The position numbers were made by a program, and so were the translations under genes. Shown here in pieces: positions 8,563 to 16,957 of a stretch of DNA of 64,000 nt. Under the pieces are notes generated by a model, which saw nothing but the letters and a program-made list of their open reading frames with translations, did not search any database and was not told the DNA's origin. The first letter of the stretch is position 1, and every line of letters starts with the position of its first letter. The stretch covers positions 229,501-293,500 of the forward strand of contig NZ_CP089538.1 of the NCBI RefSeq assembly GCF_021233055.1. The letters run 5' to 3'. Source of the DNA: Spirosoma oryzicola. GTDB lineage: Bacteria > Bacteroidota > Bacteroidia > Cytophagales > Spirosomataceae.

Positions 8563-8633
8563 TCAACTTGCATTATTCGGAGGTCAAGGTTTATTTAACC
8601 AAGGCCGTAGAATGGGCTAGTTAGATGGCTTAT

Positions 8634-8674
8634 AAAAGCGACGCATTGGTCAACTTGACCGATGCGTCGCTTTT
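8634..8674 (+). terminator. Rho-independent terminator
   Basis: Near-perfect 20-bp stem (8634-8653 with 8655-8674, one G-T pair) ending in TTTT; ends the lipoprotein transcript. Confidence 0.85.
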
Positions 8675-8786
8675 GTGTATAAGGAATAGTAGTATCTATT
8701 TTTTTTGCGTTACTTTGTTCGCTTAACGCATTGCACTTAATAGTACTTTTTAAATAAGGTAAGTAGTCAAAAACAGCATAGACGCT

Positions 8787-9860
8787 ATGAATATTGCATT
8801 AGTAACAGGTTCGGCTGGGCTCATTGGTAGCGAAGCCGTATCCTTTTTTGCCGATAAGTTCGATCTCATTATTGGTATTGACAACAACATGCGTCAGTAC
8901 TTTTTTGGCGCCGATGGGTCAACCGAATGGAATCGGAATCGATTGTCAGACACCTATGCTACTTATAAACACTACGCAGCTGACATCCGGGAAGTAAGCC
9001 AACTGGAACCTATTTTCCGGGAGTACGGCTCTGACATTAAATTAGTACTGCACACGGCTGCGCAACCGTCACACGACTGGGCGGCTCGTGAGCCATTTAC
9101 CGATTTCGGCGTGAATGCTGTTGGAACGCTCAACATGCTTGAGATGACCCGCTTACACAGCCCCGAAGCAGTATTTATCTTTACCTCGACCAACAAAGTA
9201 TACGGTGATAACCCGAACTACCTGCCGCTGATCGAGACAGAAACCCGCTGGGAAATCGATCAGAACCACCCGTATTTCAAGGATGGTATTGACGAGTACA
9301 TGAGTCTTGATCATACCAAACACTCGGTATTTGGCGCATCGAAAGTAGCTGCTGATATCATGGTACAGGAGTACGGCCGCTATTTCGGTATGAAAACGGG
9401 TGTTTTCCGGGGCGGCTGCCTGACGGGACCAAACCACTCAGGTGCTCAGCTTCACGGCTTCCTATCTTACCTGATGAAGTGTGCCATCACGGGTAATCAG
9501 TACACGATTTTCGGCTACAAAGGCAAGCAGGTACGGGACAACATTCACAGCTGGGACCTGGTGAACATGTTCTGGCATTTTTACCAGAATCCTCGTGCGG
9601 GTGAAGTTTACAATGCGGGTGGTGGCCGTTACGCCAACTGCTCCATGCTCGAAGCCATTGCCCTATGCGAAGAAATTTCGGGTAATAAAATGAATTACCA
9701 GTATTCAGAAACGGCGCGTAGTGGCGACCATATCTGGTACATTTCTAATCTGAACAAATTCAAAGATCACTACCCCGACTGGAACTGGACATACGATTTG
9801 AAAGAAACGATGGTTCAGATTCACGATAGTATGGCTGCCCGGTTGGCCCTGGTGAAATAA
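8787..9860 (+). CDS. NAD-dependent epimerase/dehydratase, CDP-paratose 2-epimerase-like
   Basis: 357 residues, extended SDR fold. The NAD motif GSAGLIGS lies at 8-15, followed by acidic D32 and STNKVYG at 134-140. The expected YxxxK is FGASK (F182, K186): the catalytic Tyr is Phe. The substrate half contains [22 protein letters not shown] and [16 protein letters not shown], which resemble CDP-tyvelose/paratose epimerases. The product may act on an NDP-sugar by a Tyr-independent route or bind sugar nucleotides without epimerising them. First gene of the glycan cassette; a hairpin terminator at 9876-9906 separates it from the GT-C gene. Confidence 0.85.
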   Translation: MNIALVTGSAGLIGSEAVSFFADKFDLIIGIDNNMRQYFFGADGSTEWNRNRLSDTYATYKHYAADIREVSQLEPIFREYGSDIKLVLHTAAQPSHDWAAREPFTDFGVNAVGTLNMLEMTRLHSPEAVFIFTSTNKVYGDNPNYLPLIETETRWEIDQNHPYFKDGIDEYMSLDHTKHSVFGASKVAADIMVQEYGRYFGMKTGVFRGGCLTGPNHSGAQLHGFLSYLMKCAITGNQYTIFGYKGKQVRDNIHSWDLVNMFWHFYQNPRAGEVYNAGGGRYANCSMLEAIALCEEISGNKMNYQYSETARSGDHIWYISNLNKFKDHYPDWNWTYDLKETMVQIHDSMAARLALVK

Positions 9861-9875
9861 TATCCATTTACGCTA

Positions 9876-9906
9876 AAAAATGCCAGTCGAATAAGCTGGC
9901 ATTTTT
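9876..9906 (+). terminator. Rho-independent terminator
   Basis: Eleven-base perfect stem AAAAATGCCAG/CTGGCATTTTT (9876-9886, 9896-9906) immediately after the epimerase and 7 bp before the next ATG. Confidence 0.85.
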
Positions 9907-9912
9907 AGTATT

Positions 9913-11595
9913 ATGTCCATGCCGCATTTCGATACCTACCCGACTTTATACTGGTTTCCCGTTTATTTATTGTGCTGGGCGCTGTTGTGGTTGGCCGTTC
10001 GGCCCCGGTTCAATCACCGGGCCTTTCTAGCCTTGTCGGTGCTGGTCCTGTTTTTGCTACGGTTGCCGAGTATTGTTTTTAACAGCGAGATTAATCCGGA
10101 CGAAAGTCAGATGATTACGCAGGCGCTAACGCTCCGGCAGGACCCCGTTTATTTTCGGGCGGTAGATGGAACGACAGGGGGACCGTTGGATAGCTACTTC
10201 TTAATTGTTCCCAGCTTTATCGGGTTACCATTCGATTACATCACTGCGCACTTAACCGCCTTTGGTTTGGTTGCGGCATGTCTGTGGCTTCTGTTTCGAA
10301 CGGCAAGGTTGTGGTTTGGCGACGCAGCCGCTCGTCTGGCGTTGCTCCCTTTCATCTTCATGCTGGGATTAACGCAGAATGGTGATTTTTTGCATTATAA
10401 CAGCGAACTGATTGCGCTGCTGCTGCTAAGCTGGAGCTATTACCTTTACGCTACATTATTAAAGCAGAAACAACCTTCGACAGGTCGAATAGCGTTGATC
10501 GGCTTATTTCTGGGAATGGTGCCGTTTGGCAAATTACAGGCTGTTCCGCTTGCGGCTGTGGTCGGTTTGTTTGTTTGTGTCGATGTACTGCTTCGGCAAA
10601 ATCTTAGTGCAGCGGGTAAGATTGGTCGCGTCGCTGTACTAGGCGTATGTGGGCTAGCGTTCCCGCTATTTTTCGTTTTGTTTATGCAAGTCAACGGCAT
10701 GTACGATGACTTCGTAACGTTCTATATTCTGGGCAATTTTCGGTACGCTGGTGACACAAACCAGTGGCAAAGCCTGCTTCGTCTGCCTGATTTTTTCCGA
10801 AAAGGAAGCGAGTTTGACTGGCTGGTTAAGTTTGTCGCCATCGTCTGGTTAGCTGGCCTGGTAATGGCCTTCCGCCGAAAAGACCGGTTAACGGCTCATT
10901 CCGTTCAGATTGGTGCTTTTATTGGTCTGCTCTTCGTGGCAACGCTGTTTGCTATCACCCGAACCGGCTCGGAATATGTACACTATCTTTACTTTCTGAC
11001 GGGACCGCTGTTGTTTGGACTAGCGTATGGCTGGCAAAATCTGTTGAATGTTGAACGCTTAGGGAAGTGGCTTGGGCTGGGTGTTACCGCTATTTTTCTA
11101 ATCCTCTTTGGTGTTCAAACCGGTCAGAAATTTCTGAATAAAACGCCCGTTAACCCGTATCCTTCGGACAGTCAGCATGGCTGGGCCGTTCAGCAAACGC
11201 CCGTATCGAAAGAAGTCCTGAAATACGCGCGACCCGGTGAAAAACTAGCCGTTTGGGGTTGGCGCTGCGATTACTACATACAAACCCAAATGCCGCAGGG
11301 CGTAGCTGAGAATCATACCATTCGCAGTGCTTTTAATCATCCCATGCTGGCCGACTATCAGAAACGGTACGTACGTGATTTTGTACGATCTACTCCGCCG
11401 GTTTTCGTTGATGCGGTTGGTAGCCAGAGCCTTTGGATGAATGATCGGAAGACGCAGGGCCATGAACTAATCGGACCGTTGGCTCAATTTGTAGCTGCGC
11501 ACTATACATATGTGGGCCTGATCAATGACACCCGAATCTACGTTCGTAAGGATCGTGTCAATGGCTTATCGCTGGTGGATCAATCCGTAAAGTAG
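9913..11595 (+). CDS. GT-C-type membrane glycosyltransferase (GT39/ArnT-like)
   Basis: 560 residues with about ten membrane helices. The first extracytoplasmic loop holds FNSEINPDESQM, the Asp/Glu motif typical of GT-C enzymes that use polyprenyl-phosphate sugars (PMT, ArnT). The C-terminal soluble part (about 420-560) includes LAVWGWRCDYYIQTQMPQG. It likely transfers a sugar from an undecaprenyl carrier to a lipid, glycan or protein on the periplasmic side. The DPM-like GT2 at 14634 could make such a donor. Start at 9913 is the first of two close ATGs. Confidence 0.8.
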   Translation: MSMPHFDTYPTLYWFPVYLLCWALLWLAVRPRFNHRAFLALSVLVLFLLRLPSIVFNSEINPDESQMITQALTLRQDPVYFRAVDGTTGGPLDSYFLIVPSFIGLPFDYITAHLTAFGLVAACLWLLFRTARLWFGDAAARLALLPFIFMLGLTQNGDFLHYNSELIALLLLSWSYYLYATLLKQKQPSTGRIALIGLFLGMVPFGKLQAVPLAAVVGLFVCVDVLLRQNLSAAGKIGRVAVLGVCGLAFPLFFVLFMQVNGMYDDFVTFYILGNFRYAGDTNQWQSLLRLPDFFRKGSEFDWLVKFVAIVWLAGLVMAFRRKDRLTAHSVQIGAFIGLLFVATLFAITRTGSEYVHYLYFLTGPLLFGLAYGWQNLLNVERLGKWLGLGVTAIFLILFGVQTGQKFLNKTPVNPYPSDSQHGWAVQQTPVSKEVLKYARPGEKLAVWGWRCDYYIQTQMPQGVAENHTIRSAFNHPMLADYQKRYVRDFVRSTPPVFVDAVGSQSLWMNDRKTQGHELIGPLAQFVAAHYTYVGLINDTRIYVRKDRVNGLSLVDQSVK

Positions 11596-11679
11596 ACAAG
11601 TAAAAAAAATAATTCACATTTAGCAGCCAGCACTTATTAATCAAAAAAAGGCTAAGCTGACTCGTAACAAGCTTTTTTC

Positions 11680-12612
11680 ATGTGGACAAAAAAAGGACTC
11701 ATTTATAAACCAGACGGTACCCAACCGTTTAGCCGTACGCACGCTCAAGTACCATTTGGCTATCCAATGGGCGATAAGTTACGCGTGTATTTTTCGACGC
11801 GTGATGAGAACAGTTCGTCGGCGGTTTCCTTTGTCGAACTGAATCCGAACAATTTATCCGAAATAACGTATATTCATGACCAACCCTGCCTGAGCAAAGG
11901 TGCTGTTGGTATGTTTGATGAAACCGGAACCATGCCTTCGTGGTTTTTGCCCGTTGGCGACGAAATCTGGCTCTACTATACCGGTTGGAACAAAAGCGAA
12001 ACAGCGAGTTATCGACTGGGTATCGGTTTGGCTATTAGCACGGATGGAGGGCTGACGTTTCAGCGAAAGTACGACGGACCCCTACTGGATCGCTCTATTT
12101 ATGATCAAGTGTGGGCGGCCCAGCCTTGTGTGATTCGGGAGGGTGAAACCTGGCGGATGTGGTATTTGTCCTGTACAAAAATTGAAGTCATTAACGGGCA
12201 TCCTGAACCGTTTTACGACGTTAAGTACGCCGAATCGAAGGACGGTATCAACTGGGAACGTACGGGGCAGGTATGCGTTGGTTACGACGAATTTACCGAC
12301 GCAATAGGGCGCCCAACGGTTTACAAAGACGGTGATTTGTACAAGATGTATTTTTCGTACCGCAACGCGACGAACTATCGTACCGACGTACAGCGCAGCT
12401 ATCGAATTGGCTATGCCGAGTCGAAAGACGGAATTACGTGGAGCCGCAAAGATGAGCTGGCCGGTATTGAACGTTCTGCCGACGGTTGGGATTCATTGAT
12501 GATGGATTATTGCCATATATTCCCGCATCAAAATGAATGGATTATGCTTTATAATGGTAATGGCTTCGGTGCATCAGGATTTGGGTACGCTACCCAGTCG
12601 GCCACTTACTAA
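11680..12612 (+). CDS. GH43/GH32-superfamily five-bladed beta-propeller protein, cytosolic
   Basis: 310 residues with repeated propeller blades: RVYFSTRDENSSS, WLYYTGWNKSE, MWYLSCTK, KMYFSYRNAT and IMLYNGNGFG, with YAESKDGINWER and YAESKDGITWSR as paired blade motifs. This matches the GH43/GH62/GH32/GH130 fold group. There is no signal peptide, unusual for a polysaccharide-degrading enzyme. It sits between two biosynthetic genes, so it may edit, bind or phosphorolyse a glycan intermediate instead of degrading an external polymer. Catalytic acids cannot be assigned securely by eye. Typical of uncharacterised propellers in surface-glycan loci. Confidence 0.75.
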   Translation: MWTKKGLIYKPDGTQPFSRTHAQVPFGYPMGDKLRVYFSTRDENSSSAVSFVELNPNNLSEITYIHDQPCLSKGAVGMFDETGTMPSWFLPVGDEIWLYYTGWNKSETASYRLGIGLAISTDGGLTFQRKYDGPLLDRSIYDQVWAAQPCVIREGETWRMWYLSCTKIEVINGHPEPFYDVKYAESKDGINWERTGQVCVGYDEFTDAIGRPTVYKDGDLYKMYFSYRNATNYRTDVQRSYRIGYAESKDGITWSRKDELAGIERSADGWDSLMMDYCHIFPHQNEWIMLYNGNGFGASGFGYATQSATY

Positions 12613-12684
12613 ATTATGAACAAATGTCTTTGTTTATTAGATAGATAGCAACCTAATTTGTGTACAATCCACAAGTGAGCACCC

Positions 12685-13509
12685 ATGAAAGAAGTAGCGA
12701 AATATCTGATTAAAATAGACGCCGAATTTGTTGATGGTAAGATAGTAACCGAGATTCCTTACGAGGAGGTAATGCGGCTGGTTAACGAACCGAATATTGT
12801 CATTATAAAGACCGGCATTCCACAGGAAACCCTGGCGAAAGTTATCAAAGGCACACGCCAGTGGGCTAGCAAAACTCCTTTGACTGAGGCACCGGATACG
12901 TTTGACAATAACCAGCACAAACATCGGTTACATATTGCCAAAATTCAGCAGGCTCCGCAGTTGTTCCACGATCATACATTCGATGCTTTGCTCGACCTGG
13001 AGCCAGCATTTCAGCAGACACTGCTGAGCATTTTTGATCCGATGCGTAATCTTTGGAACAGTCTGACTGGAAACGATGAGGCATTTGGAATTCGCAAAGG
13101 GGAGGCTTATTTCCACCCGCAGGTAACGCACTACCCGCTGGGAGGAAGTTTCTTTGGCCGGCACTGGCATCCGCTCAATCCACAAAAAGTAGGGTTGATT
13201 CTAGCGTTGAACCAGTACGGAAAAGACTACACGTCAGGTGGCACAGGCTATGTAATAAACGATCACATTATTGAAACAGAAGGTTTCCAGGATTCGGGTG
13301 ATCTGCTTTTGTTTCGCTACGACCTCCCTCATTGGGTGAGTCCTTCCAGCTTTGCTGACCGCTTCAGTTGGGAAGATCCCGCCGGACGTTGGGTGTCGAT
13401 TCTACCGTTTTATAACCCGTGGGGTACACCCGCTGACAAAGATGAGCCGCAGGGCTGGAAAACCCAGATCCAGCAGGCAAAACATGCCCCATCGGTGGCA
13501 GTTGCTTAA
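12685..13509 (+). CDS. Putative Fe(II)/2-oxoglutarate oxygenase-like (double-stranded beta-helix) protein
   Basis: 274 residues, soluble. The second half has the order expected of a double-stranded beta-helix oxygenase: THYPLGGSFFGRHWHPLNPQKVGLI (split: THYPLGGSFFGRHWHP then LNPQKVGLI) with H160/H162, then SGGTGYVIND, then SGDLLLFRYDLPHWVSP with H216 as distal ligand. The first pair is HWH and not HxD/E, so the metal site is either non-canonical or cupin-like. It probably hydroxylates or otherwise oxidises a small molecule or glycan intermediate. Placed between the propeller and a GT2 gene, so a role in the same glycan pathway is inferred. Family assignment is tentative. Confidence 0.5.
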   Translation: MKEVAKYLIKIDAEFVDGKIVTEIPYEEVMRLVNEPNIVIIKTGIPQETLAKVIKGTRQWASKTPLTEAPDTFDNNQHKHRLHIAKIQQAPQLFHDHTFDALLDLEPAFQQTLLSIFDPMRNLWNSLTGNDEAFGIRKGEAYFHPQVTHYPLGGSFFGRHWHPLNPQKVGLILALNQYGKDYTSGGTGYVINDHIIETEGFQDSGDLLLFRYDLPHWVSPSSFADRFSWEDPAGRWVSILPFYNPWGTPADKDEPQGWKTQIQQAKHAPSVAVA

Positions 13510-13510
13510 G

Positions 13511-13581
13511 TTAGTCATTAAGTACTACAAGTGAACCCTATACGTGACATTCGGGTTTCAACTGAAGTACTTAACGACTAG
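13511..13581. repeat. Intergenic inverted repeat filling the gap between two colinear genes
   Basis: Outer arms 13511-13526 and 13566-13581 are complementary with two mismatches (TTAAGTACT/AGTACTTAA core), and an inner GAACCC/GGGTTTC pairing further folds the loop. No T-run, so it may be an RNA processing or attenuation hairpin and not a plain terminator. Confidence 0.55.
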
Positions 13582-13598
13582 CTGTAAATTTCCAGTAT

Positions 13599-14555
13599 AT
13601 GGTTAAAGTTAGCGTGCTGATTATTACTTACAATCAGCATAAATTCATTCGCGCTGCCATCGAGAGCGCTCTTGCTCAGCAGACAACGTTTCCAATTGAA
13701 ATTCTGGTGGGCGATGATTTTTCAAAAGATGGTACGCGTGAGATTATTCAAGAGTATGAGCAAAAATATCCTGGCTTAGTTATTGGTGTACTACATCCTC
13801 ACAACATGGGGAAAAATGGGGGGATCAACTGCCTTGAGACCCTAAAGCTAGCCAAAGGTGAATATTGGGCCTTGATGGATGGCGATGATTACTGGATAGA
13901 TCCGCTGAAACTGCAAAAACAGGCCGATCTATTAGACGCTCATTCTGACTATTCCACTGTTTTTAGCAACACGCGGGTCATTTTCGAAGATGGGTCGCCG
14001 TCGTACCTACTCAACGGCCCCGACATGAAGCCCTATTATACGCTGGATGATTTGATCGGCGAGGATGAGATCTGGTTTATGGCTACGTCAAGTTGCATGT
14101 ACCGGAACAACATCAAGGAGTACCCGGCCTGGTTTCGGGAATCATCGAGCGGTGATATTCCCCGCTTGATCCTGAAGGCAAAACTGGGTAAGATTGGATA
14201 TATCCCGGATGTGATGTCGGTTTATCGTAAAAACCGGGGTGGAGCTAGTTACGCAGATAACTACTACGACGAATCATTTCTGCGCAATCGAATTCAAATG
14301 TATAGCGACATCAACCGGGAGCTTGATTACCGCTACGATCACCTTTTGCGCCGGAATATTGCTCGCTATTACCGGATGATGCTCGATTCGAAACAATACA
14401 AAGACACTTATTTCCGTCGCGCCAAAGTGGCCATTCAGTACCTTTATCTGGGAAAACCAGAGTGGGATAAGGCGAAAAAAGTAATTCGTGATTATATTGT
14501 TCCTCAGCCGTTAGCGAAATTGTACAGTACAATTCGTTTGTTGCCTTACCGATAA
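13599..14555 (+). CDS. Family 2 glycosyltransferase (GT-A)
   Basis: 318 residues. N-terminal GT-A fold starting VSVLIITYNQHKFIRAAIES, with nucleotide-binding VGDDFSKDGTREII and the metal motif MDGDDYWIDP near residue 94-103. The middle contains RNNIKEYPAWFRESSSGDI, a typical acceptor-side segment. Cytosolic or peripheral at the inner membrane; no membrane helices. Transfers a sugar from an NDP donor to a growing lipid-linked glycan by family inference. Four bases separate it from the next possible start, so it is coupled to the DPM-like gene. Confidence 0.88.
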   Translation: MVKVSVLIITYNQHKFIRAAIESALAQQTTFPIEILVGDDFSKDGTREIIQEYEQKYPGLVIGVLHPHNMGKNGGINCLETLKLAKGEYWALMDGDDYWIDPLKLQKQADLLDAHSDYSTVFSNTRVIFEDGSPSYLLNGPDMKPYYTLDDLIGEDEIWFMATSSCMYRNNIKEYPAWFRESSSGDIPRLILKAKLGKIGYIPDVMSVYRKNRGGASYADNYYDESFLRNRIQMYSDINRELDYRYDHLLRRNIARYYRMMLDSKQYKDTYFRRAKVAIQYLYLGKPEWDKAKKVIRDYIVPQPLAKLYSTIRLLPYR

Positions 14556-14633
14556 TTCGTGACGGCAGCCAGTACGGAGACGGAAGCTACAAACCTATTT
14601 AGAGAATCACGGGCCAGAATCCGTGCTATAGCT

Positions 14634-15404
14634 ATGAAATTAAGCGTTGTTATACCGGCTTATAACGAAGAAGAATCGTTGCCGCCCACCTTACGGGCCT
14701 TGTACCAGACCTTGGCTAAACACGGTATTCCGCACGAGATCTGCGTGACCAACGACAACTCGAAAGACGGAACGTTACGGGTACTTAATGAAATGGCGGC
14801 TAATGAAATTCCAACGTTGGTTCCATTCACAAACCTTGGTCCTAACGGATTTGGCTACGCGGTTCGTTACGGACTGGAACGTTTTTCGGGCGACTGTGTG
14901 GCTGTATTTATGGCCGACATGTCTGATGATCCAGAAGATCTGGTTAAGTTTTATAATAAAATGCTTGAAACCGATGTCGACGCCGTATTTGGGTCGCGTT
15001 GGGGAAAGGGTGGAAAAGTAATTGACTACCCACCGCTTAAAATGTACATCAACCGCGTAGCCAACTTCATCGTTAAGCTGTTGATGGGGATTAAGTACAA
15101 CGACACGACCAATGCGTTTAAGTTGTACAAGCGCGAGACCATTGAAGGCATTAAGCCCTTTTTAGCCCCTCACTTTAATCTGACGGTGGAGCTCCCACTG
15201 AAAACGATTGTGCGTGGTTACAGCTTCGCCGTTGTACCCAATAGCTGGACAAACCGGAAATACGGCGAGTCTAAACTAAAGATTAAAGAGATGGGCAGCC
15301 GCTACTTCTTTATCTTGATGTACTGCCTGATCGAAAAATATTTTTCGCGTGGTGATTTCCACAAAAAACCGGTGACGCCTGTAGCGCAAACAGTTAGCCG
15401 GTAG
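14634..15404 (+). CDS. GT2 polyprenyl-phosphate sugar synthase (DPM1-like)
   Basis: 256 residues from the ATG at 14634, where the GT2 fold begins at once (MKLSVVIPAYNEEESLPPTL). An in-frame GTG at 14559 would add 25 residues of non-conserved sequence. Motifs: TNDNSKDGTLRVLNE, then FMADMSDDPEDLVKF, then FGSRWGKGGKVIDYPPLKM, as in dolichyl/undecaprenyl-phosphate mannose or glucose synthases. No C-terminal membrane helices, like DPM1. It likely charges a polyprenyl phosphate with a hexose to feed the GT-C enzyme at 9913, which needs such a donor. Confidence 0.85.
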   Translation: MKLSVVIPAYNEEESLPPTLRALYQTLAKHGIPHEICVTNDNSKDGTLRVLNEMAANEIPTLVPFTNLGPNGFGYAVRYGLERFSGDCVAVFMADMSDDPEDLVKFYNKMLETDVDAVFGSRWGKGGKVIDYPPLKMYINRVANFIVKLLMGIKYNDTTNAFKLYKRETIEGIKPFLAPHFNLTVELPLKTIVRGYSFAVVPNSWTNRKYGESKLKIKEMGSRYFFILMYCLIEKYFSRGDFHKKPVTPVAQTVSR

Positions 15405-15427
15405 AAAATAGTCTATTAGCGTTAGTT

Positions 15428-15458
15428 GATGAGCCAGCCCGCAGACGGTTGGCTCATC
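15428..15458. terminator. Hairpin at the convergent end of the glycan cassette
   Basis: Nine-base stem GATGAGCCA/TGGCTCATC (15428-15436, 15450-15458); the right arm overlaps the stop codon of the convergent gene at 15454. No T-run, so a weak terminator. Confidence 0.45.
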
Positions 15459-15900
15459 GTGCTATCAGGCCCTTTAAGCCGGGAATCTGGTAAATAGCGA
15501 GGGTTTGTACGACCGCCCACAGAAACCCGCTGATCAGCATATAAAGCAGGAGCTGACCACGACTCACGCGGAACGAAACCGCGAGAGCGGTGCCCCCAAT
15601 AGGCGTGAGAATCAAAGGCGTCAGAAAAGCGATTCCCATCAGGCCAAACCGCTTCCACACTCTGATTGCCATCCGCGTTCGGCGTGTAAACCGCTTTGGG
15701 CGCTGCTTTCGGTAACGATCGACTAAGGCTTGTATGGCTGATCCGGCGTAAGTAATTGCTGCCACACTAAGCATCATGCCCGCCACTGTACAAAGGGATG
15801 TTTCTATCCAGGATAAGCCCAGTGTTGCCCCTGTCAATGGCCCGCCAATGAATTTAATCGTGCTGGCAATGATTACCGAAACATATTTGGCAAGGTTCAT
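15454..15900 (-). CDS. Small integral membrane protein, resembles small multidrug-export family
   Basis: 148 residues with about four membrane helices: near 5-25, 33-55, 86-108 and 115-135. A basic cytosolic loop RYRKQRPKRFTRRTRM separates the pairs. GIAFLTPLILTPIGGTALAVSF resembles the TPxxxPxG re-entrant segment of PF06695 and DedA/VTT-like proteins (written in parts: GIAFLTPL, ILTPIGGTAL). Transport activity is not demonstrated for the family; a lipid-flipping role is also conceivable. Monocistronic, divergent from the YheT gene by about 54 bp. Confidence 0.65.
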   Translation of the reverse strand: MNLAKYVSVIIASTIKFIGGPLTGATLGLSWIETSLCTVAGMMLSVAAITYAGSAIQALVDRYRKQRPKRFTRRTRMAIRVWKRFGLMGIAFLTPLILTPIGGTALAVSFRVSRGQLLLYMLISGFLWAVVQTLAIYQIPGLKGLIAR

Positions 15901-15954
15901 AGAAAGAATTTAGTCTTGAAACAACGCCATAAACGTAGCTGTTGTTTACGATAT

Positions 15955-16926
15955 ATGCCACTGCTTAAATCTGTTTATTCTGGTTCGCCTGCCTACCTTT
16001 ACAATGGTCATTTACAAACCATTATTCCAAGTCTTACCCGCAATGTCACTGGCGTTACTTACGAACGTGAACGGCTAACGCTCGCCGACGACGATTTTAT
16101 CGACCTTGACTGGATCGATGCAGGAAAGAAACGACTGGTTATTCTGACGCATGGACTAGAGGGCGATAGCCGACGCCAATACATGCTTGGAACGTCCCGG
16201 CTGTTTTCTCGGCATGGCTTTGATGTGCTCGCCTGGAACTGTCGTTCGTGCAGTGGAGAGATGAACCGGGCTTTTCGGCTCTATAATCATGGTGAGATTG
16301 GTGATATTGGTGAGGTGATAAACCACGCATTACGCACCAAATCATACGAGGAAATCGTCTTGGTAGGCTACAGCATGGGAGGAAATATTATCCTGAAATA
16401 CCTGGGTGTCCATGCAAAACACGCCCCCGATGTTATCAAGCGAGGAGTTGCCATTTCGGCCCCAACTGATTTGGGAGCTAGTGCTGCGCTGCTCGACCGG
16501 ACTTCGAATCGTTTCTACCGGAATCGATTCATGAAAAAACTGATTGCGAAACTAAATCAGAAAGCCGACCTGTTTCCGGGCCGGCTGGATATGACAAAAT
16601 TGAAGCAGGTAAAGCAATGGCGTGATTTCGACGATTTTTTCTCGGCTCCGGTAAACGGATACCACGATGCCAACGACTTTTACAATCAGGCTTCCGCCGT
16701 TAATTACATGGCTGACATTGCAGTACCCGCACTATTATTAAACGCAAAAAACGATCCGTTACTATCCGCCGAATGTTCACCCGGTTGGCTTGCTGAAAAC
16801 CATCCGTCTATATTTTTAGAAACGCCCGCTACGGGTGGTCACGTTGGCTTTATGGTCGCGAATGACATATACACCTACGCCGAACGACGAGCGCTGGCTT
16901 TTGCCGAAGGTACAATCGACGGCTAA
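15955..16926 (+). CDS. YheT-family alpha/beta hydrolase
   Basis: 323 residues from the ATG at 15955. An in-frame TTG at 15916 would add a basic stretch absent from the family. It starts MPLLKSVYSGSPAYLYNGHLQTIIPS, the hallmark YheT opening (YLYNGHLQT). LTHGLEGDSRRQYM forms the oxyanion loop, GYSMGGNI carries the nucleophile Ser, and GGHVGFM near the C-terminus the catalytic His. Predicted cytosolic serine esterase; the substrate is unknown for the family. Converges on the MerR regulator. Confidence 0.9.
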   Translation: MPLLKSVYSGSPAYLYNGHLQTIIPSLTRNVTGVTYERERLTLADDDFIDLDWIDAGKKRLVILTHGLEGDSRRQYMLGTSRLFSRHGFDVLAWNCRSCSGEMNRAFRLYNHGEIGDIGEVINHALRTKSYEEIVLVGYSMGGNIILKYLGVHAKHAPDVIKRGVAISAPTDLGASAALLDRTSNRFYRNRFMKKLIAKLNQKADLFPGRLDMTKLKQVKQWRDFDDFFSAPVNGYHDANDFYNQASAVNYMADIAVPALLLNAKNDPLLSAECSPGWLAENHPSIFLETPATGGHVGFMVANDIYTYAERRALAFAEGTIDG

Positions 16927-16957
16927 AACATCGCTTCTGCGATCTGTTCAGCGTGAA

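Noticed and set aside
11641..11680. Weak hairpin (AAAAAAGGCT / AGCTTTTTT) before the propeller gene
   Set aside because: Only pairs with a bulge; too weak to call a terminator.
12637..12924. Minus-strand 95-residue frame opposite the oxygenase-like gene
   Set aside because: No family features; antisense to a plausible coding gene.
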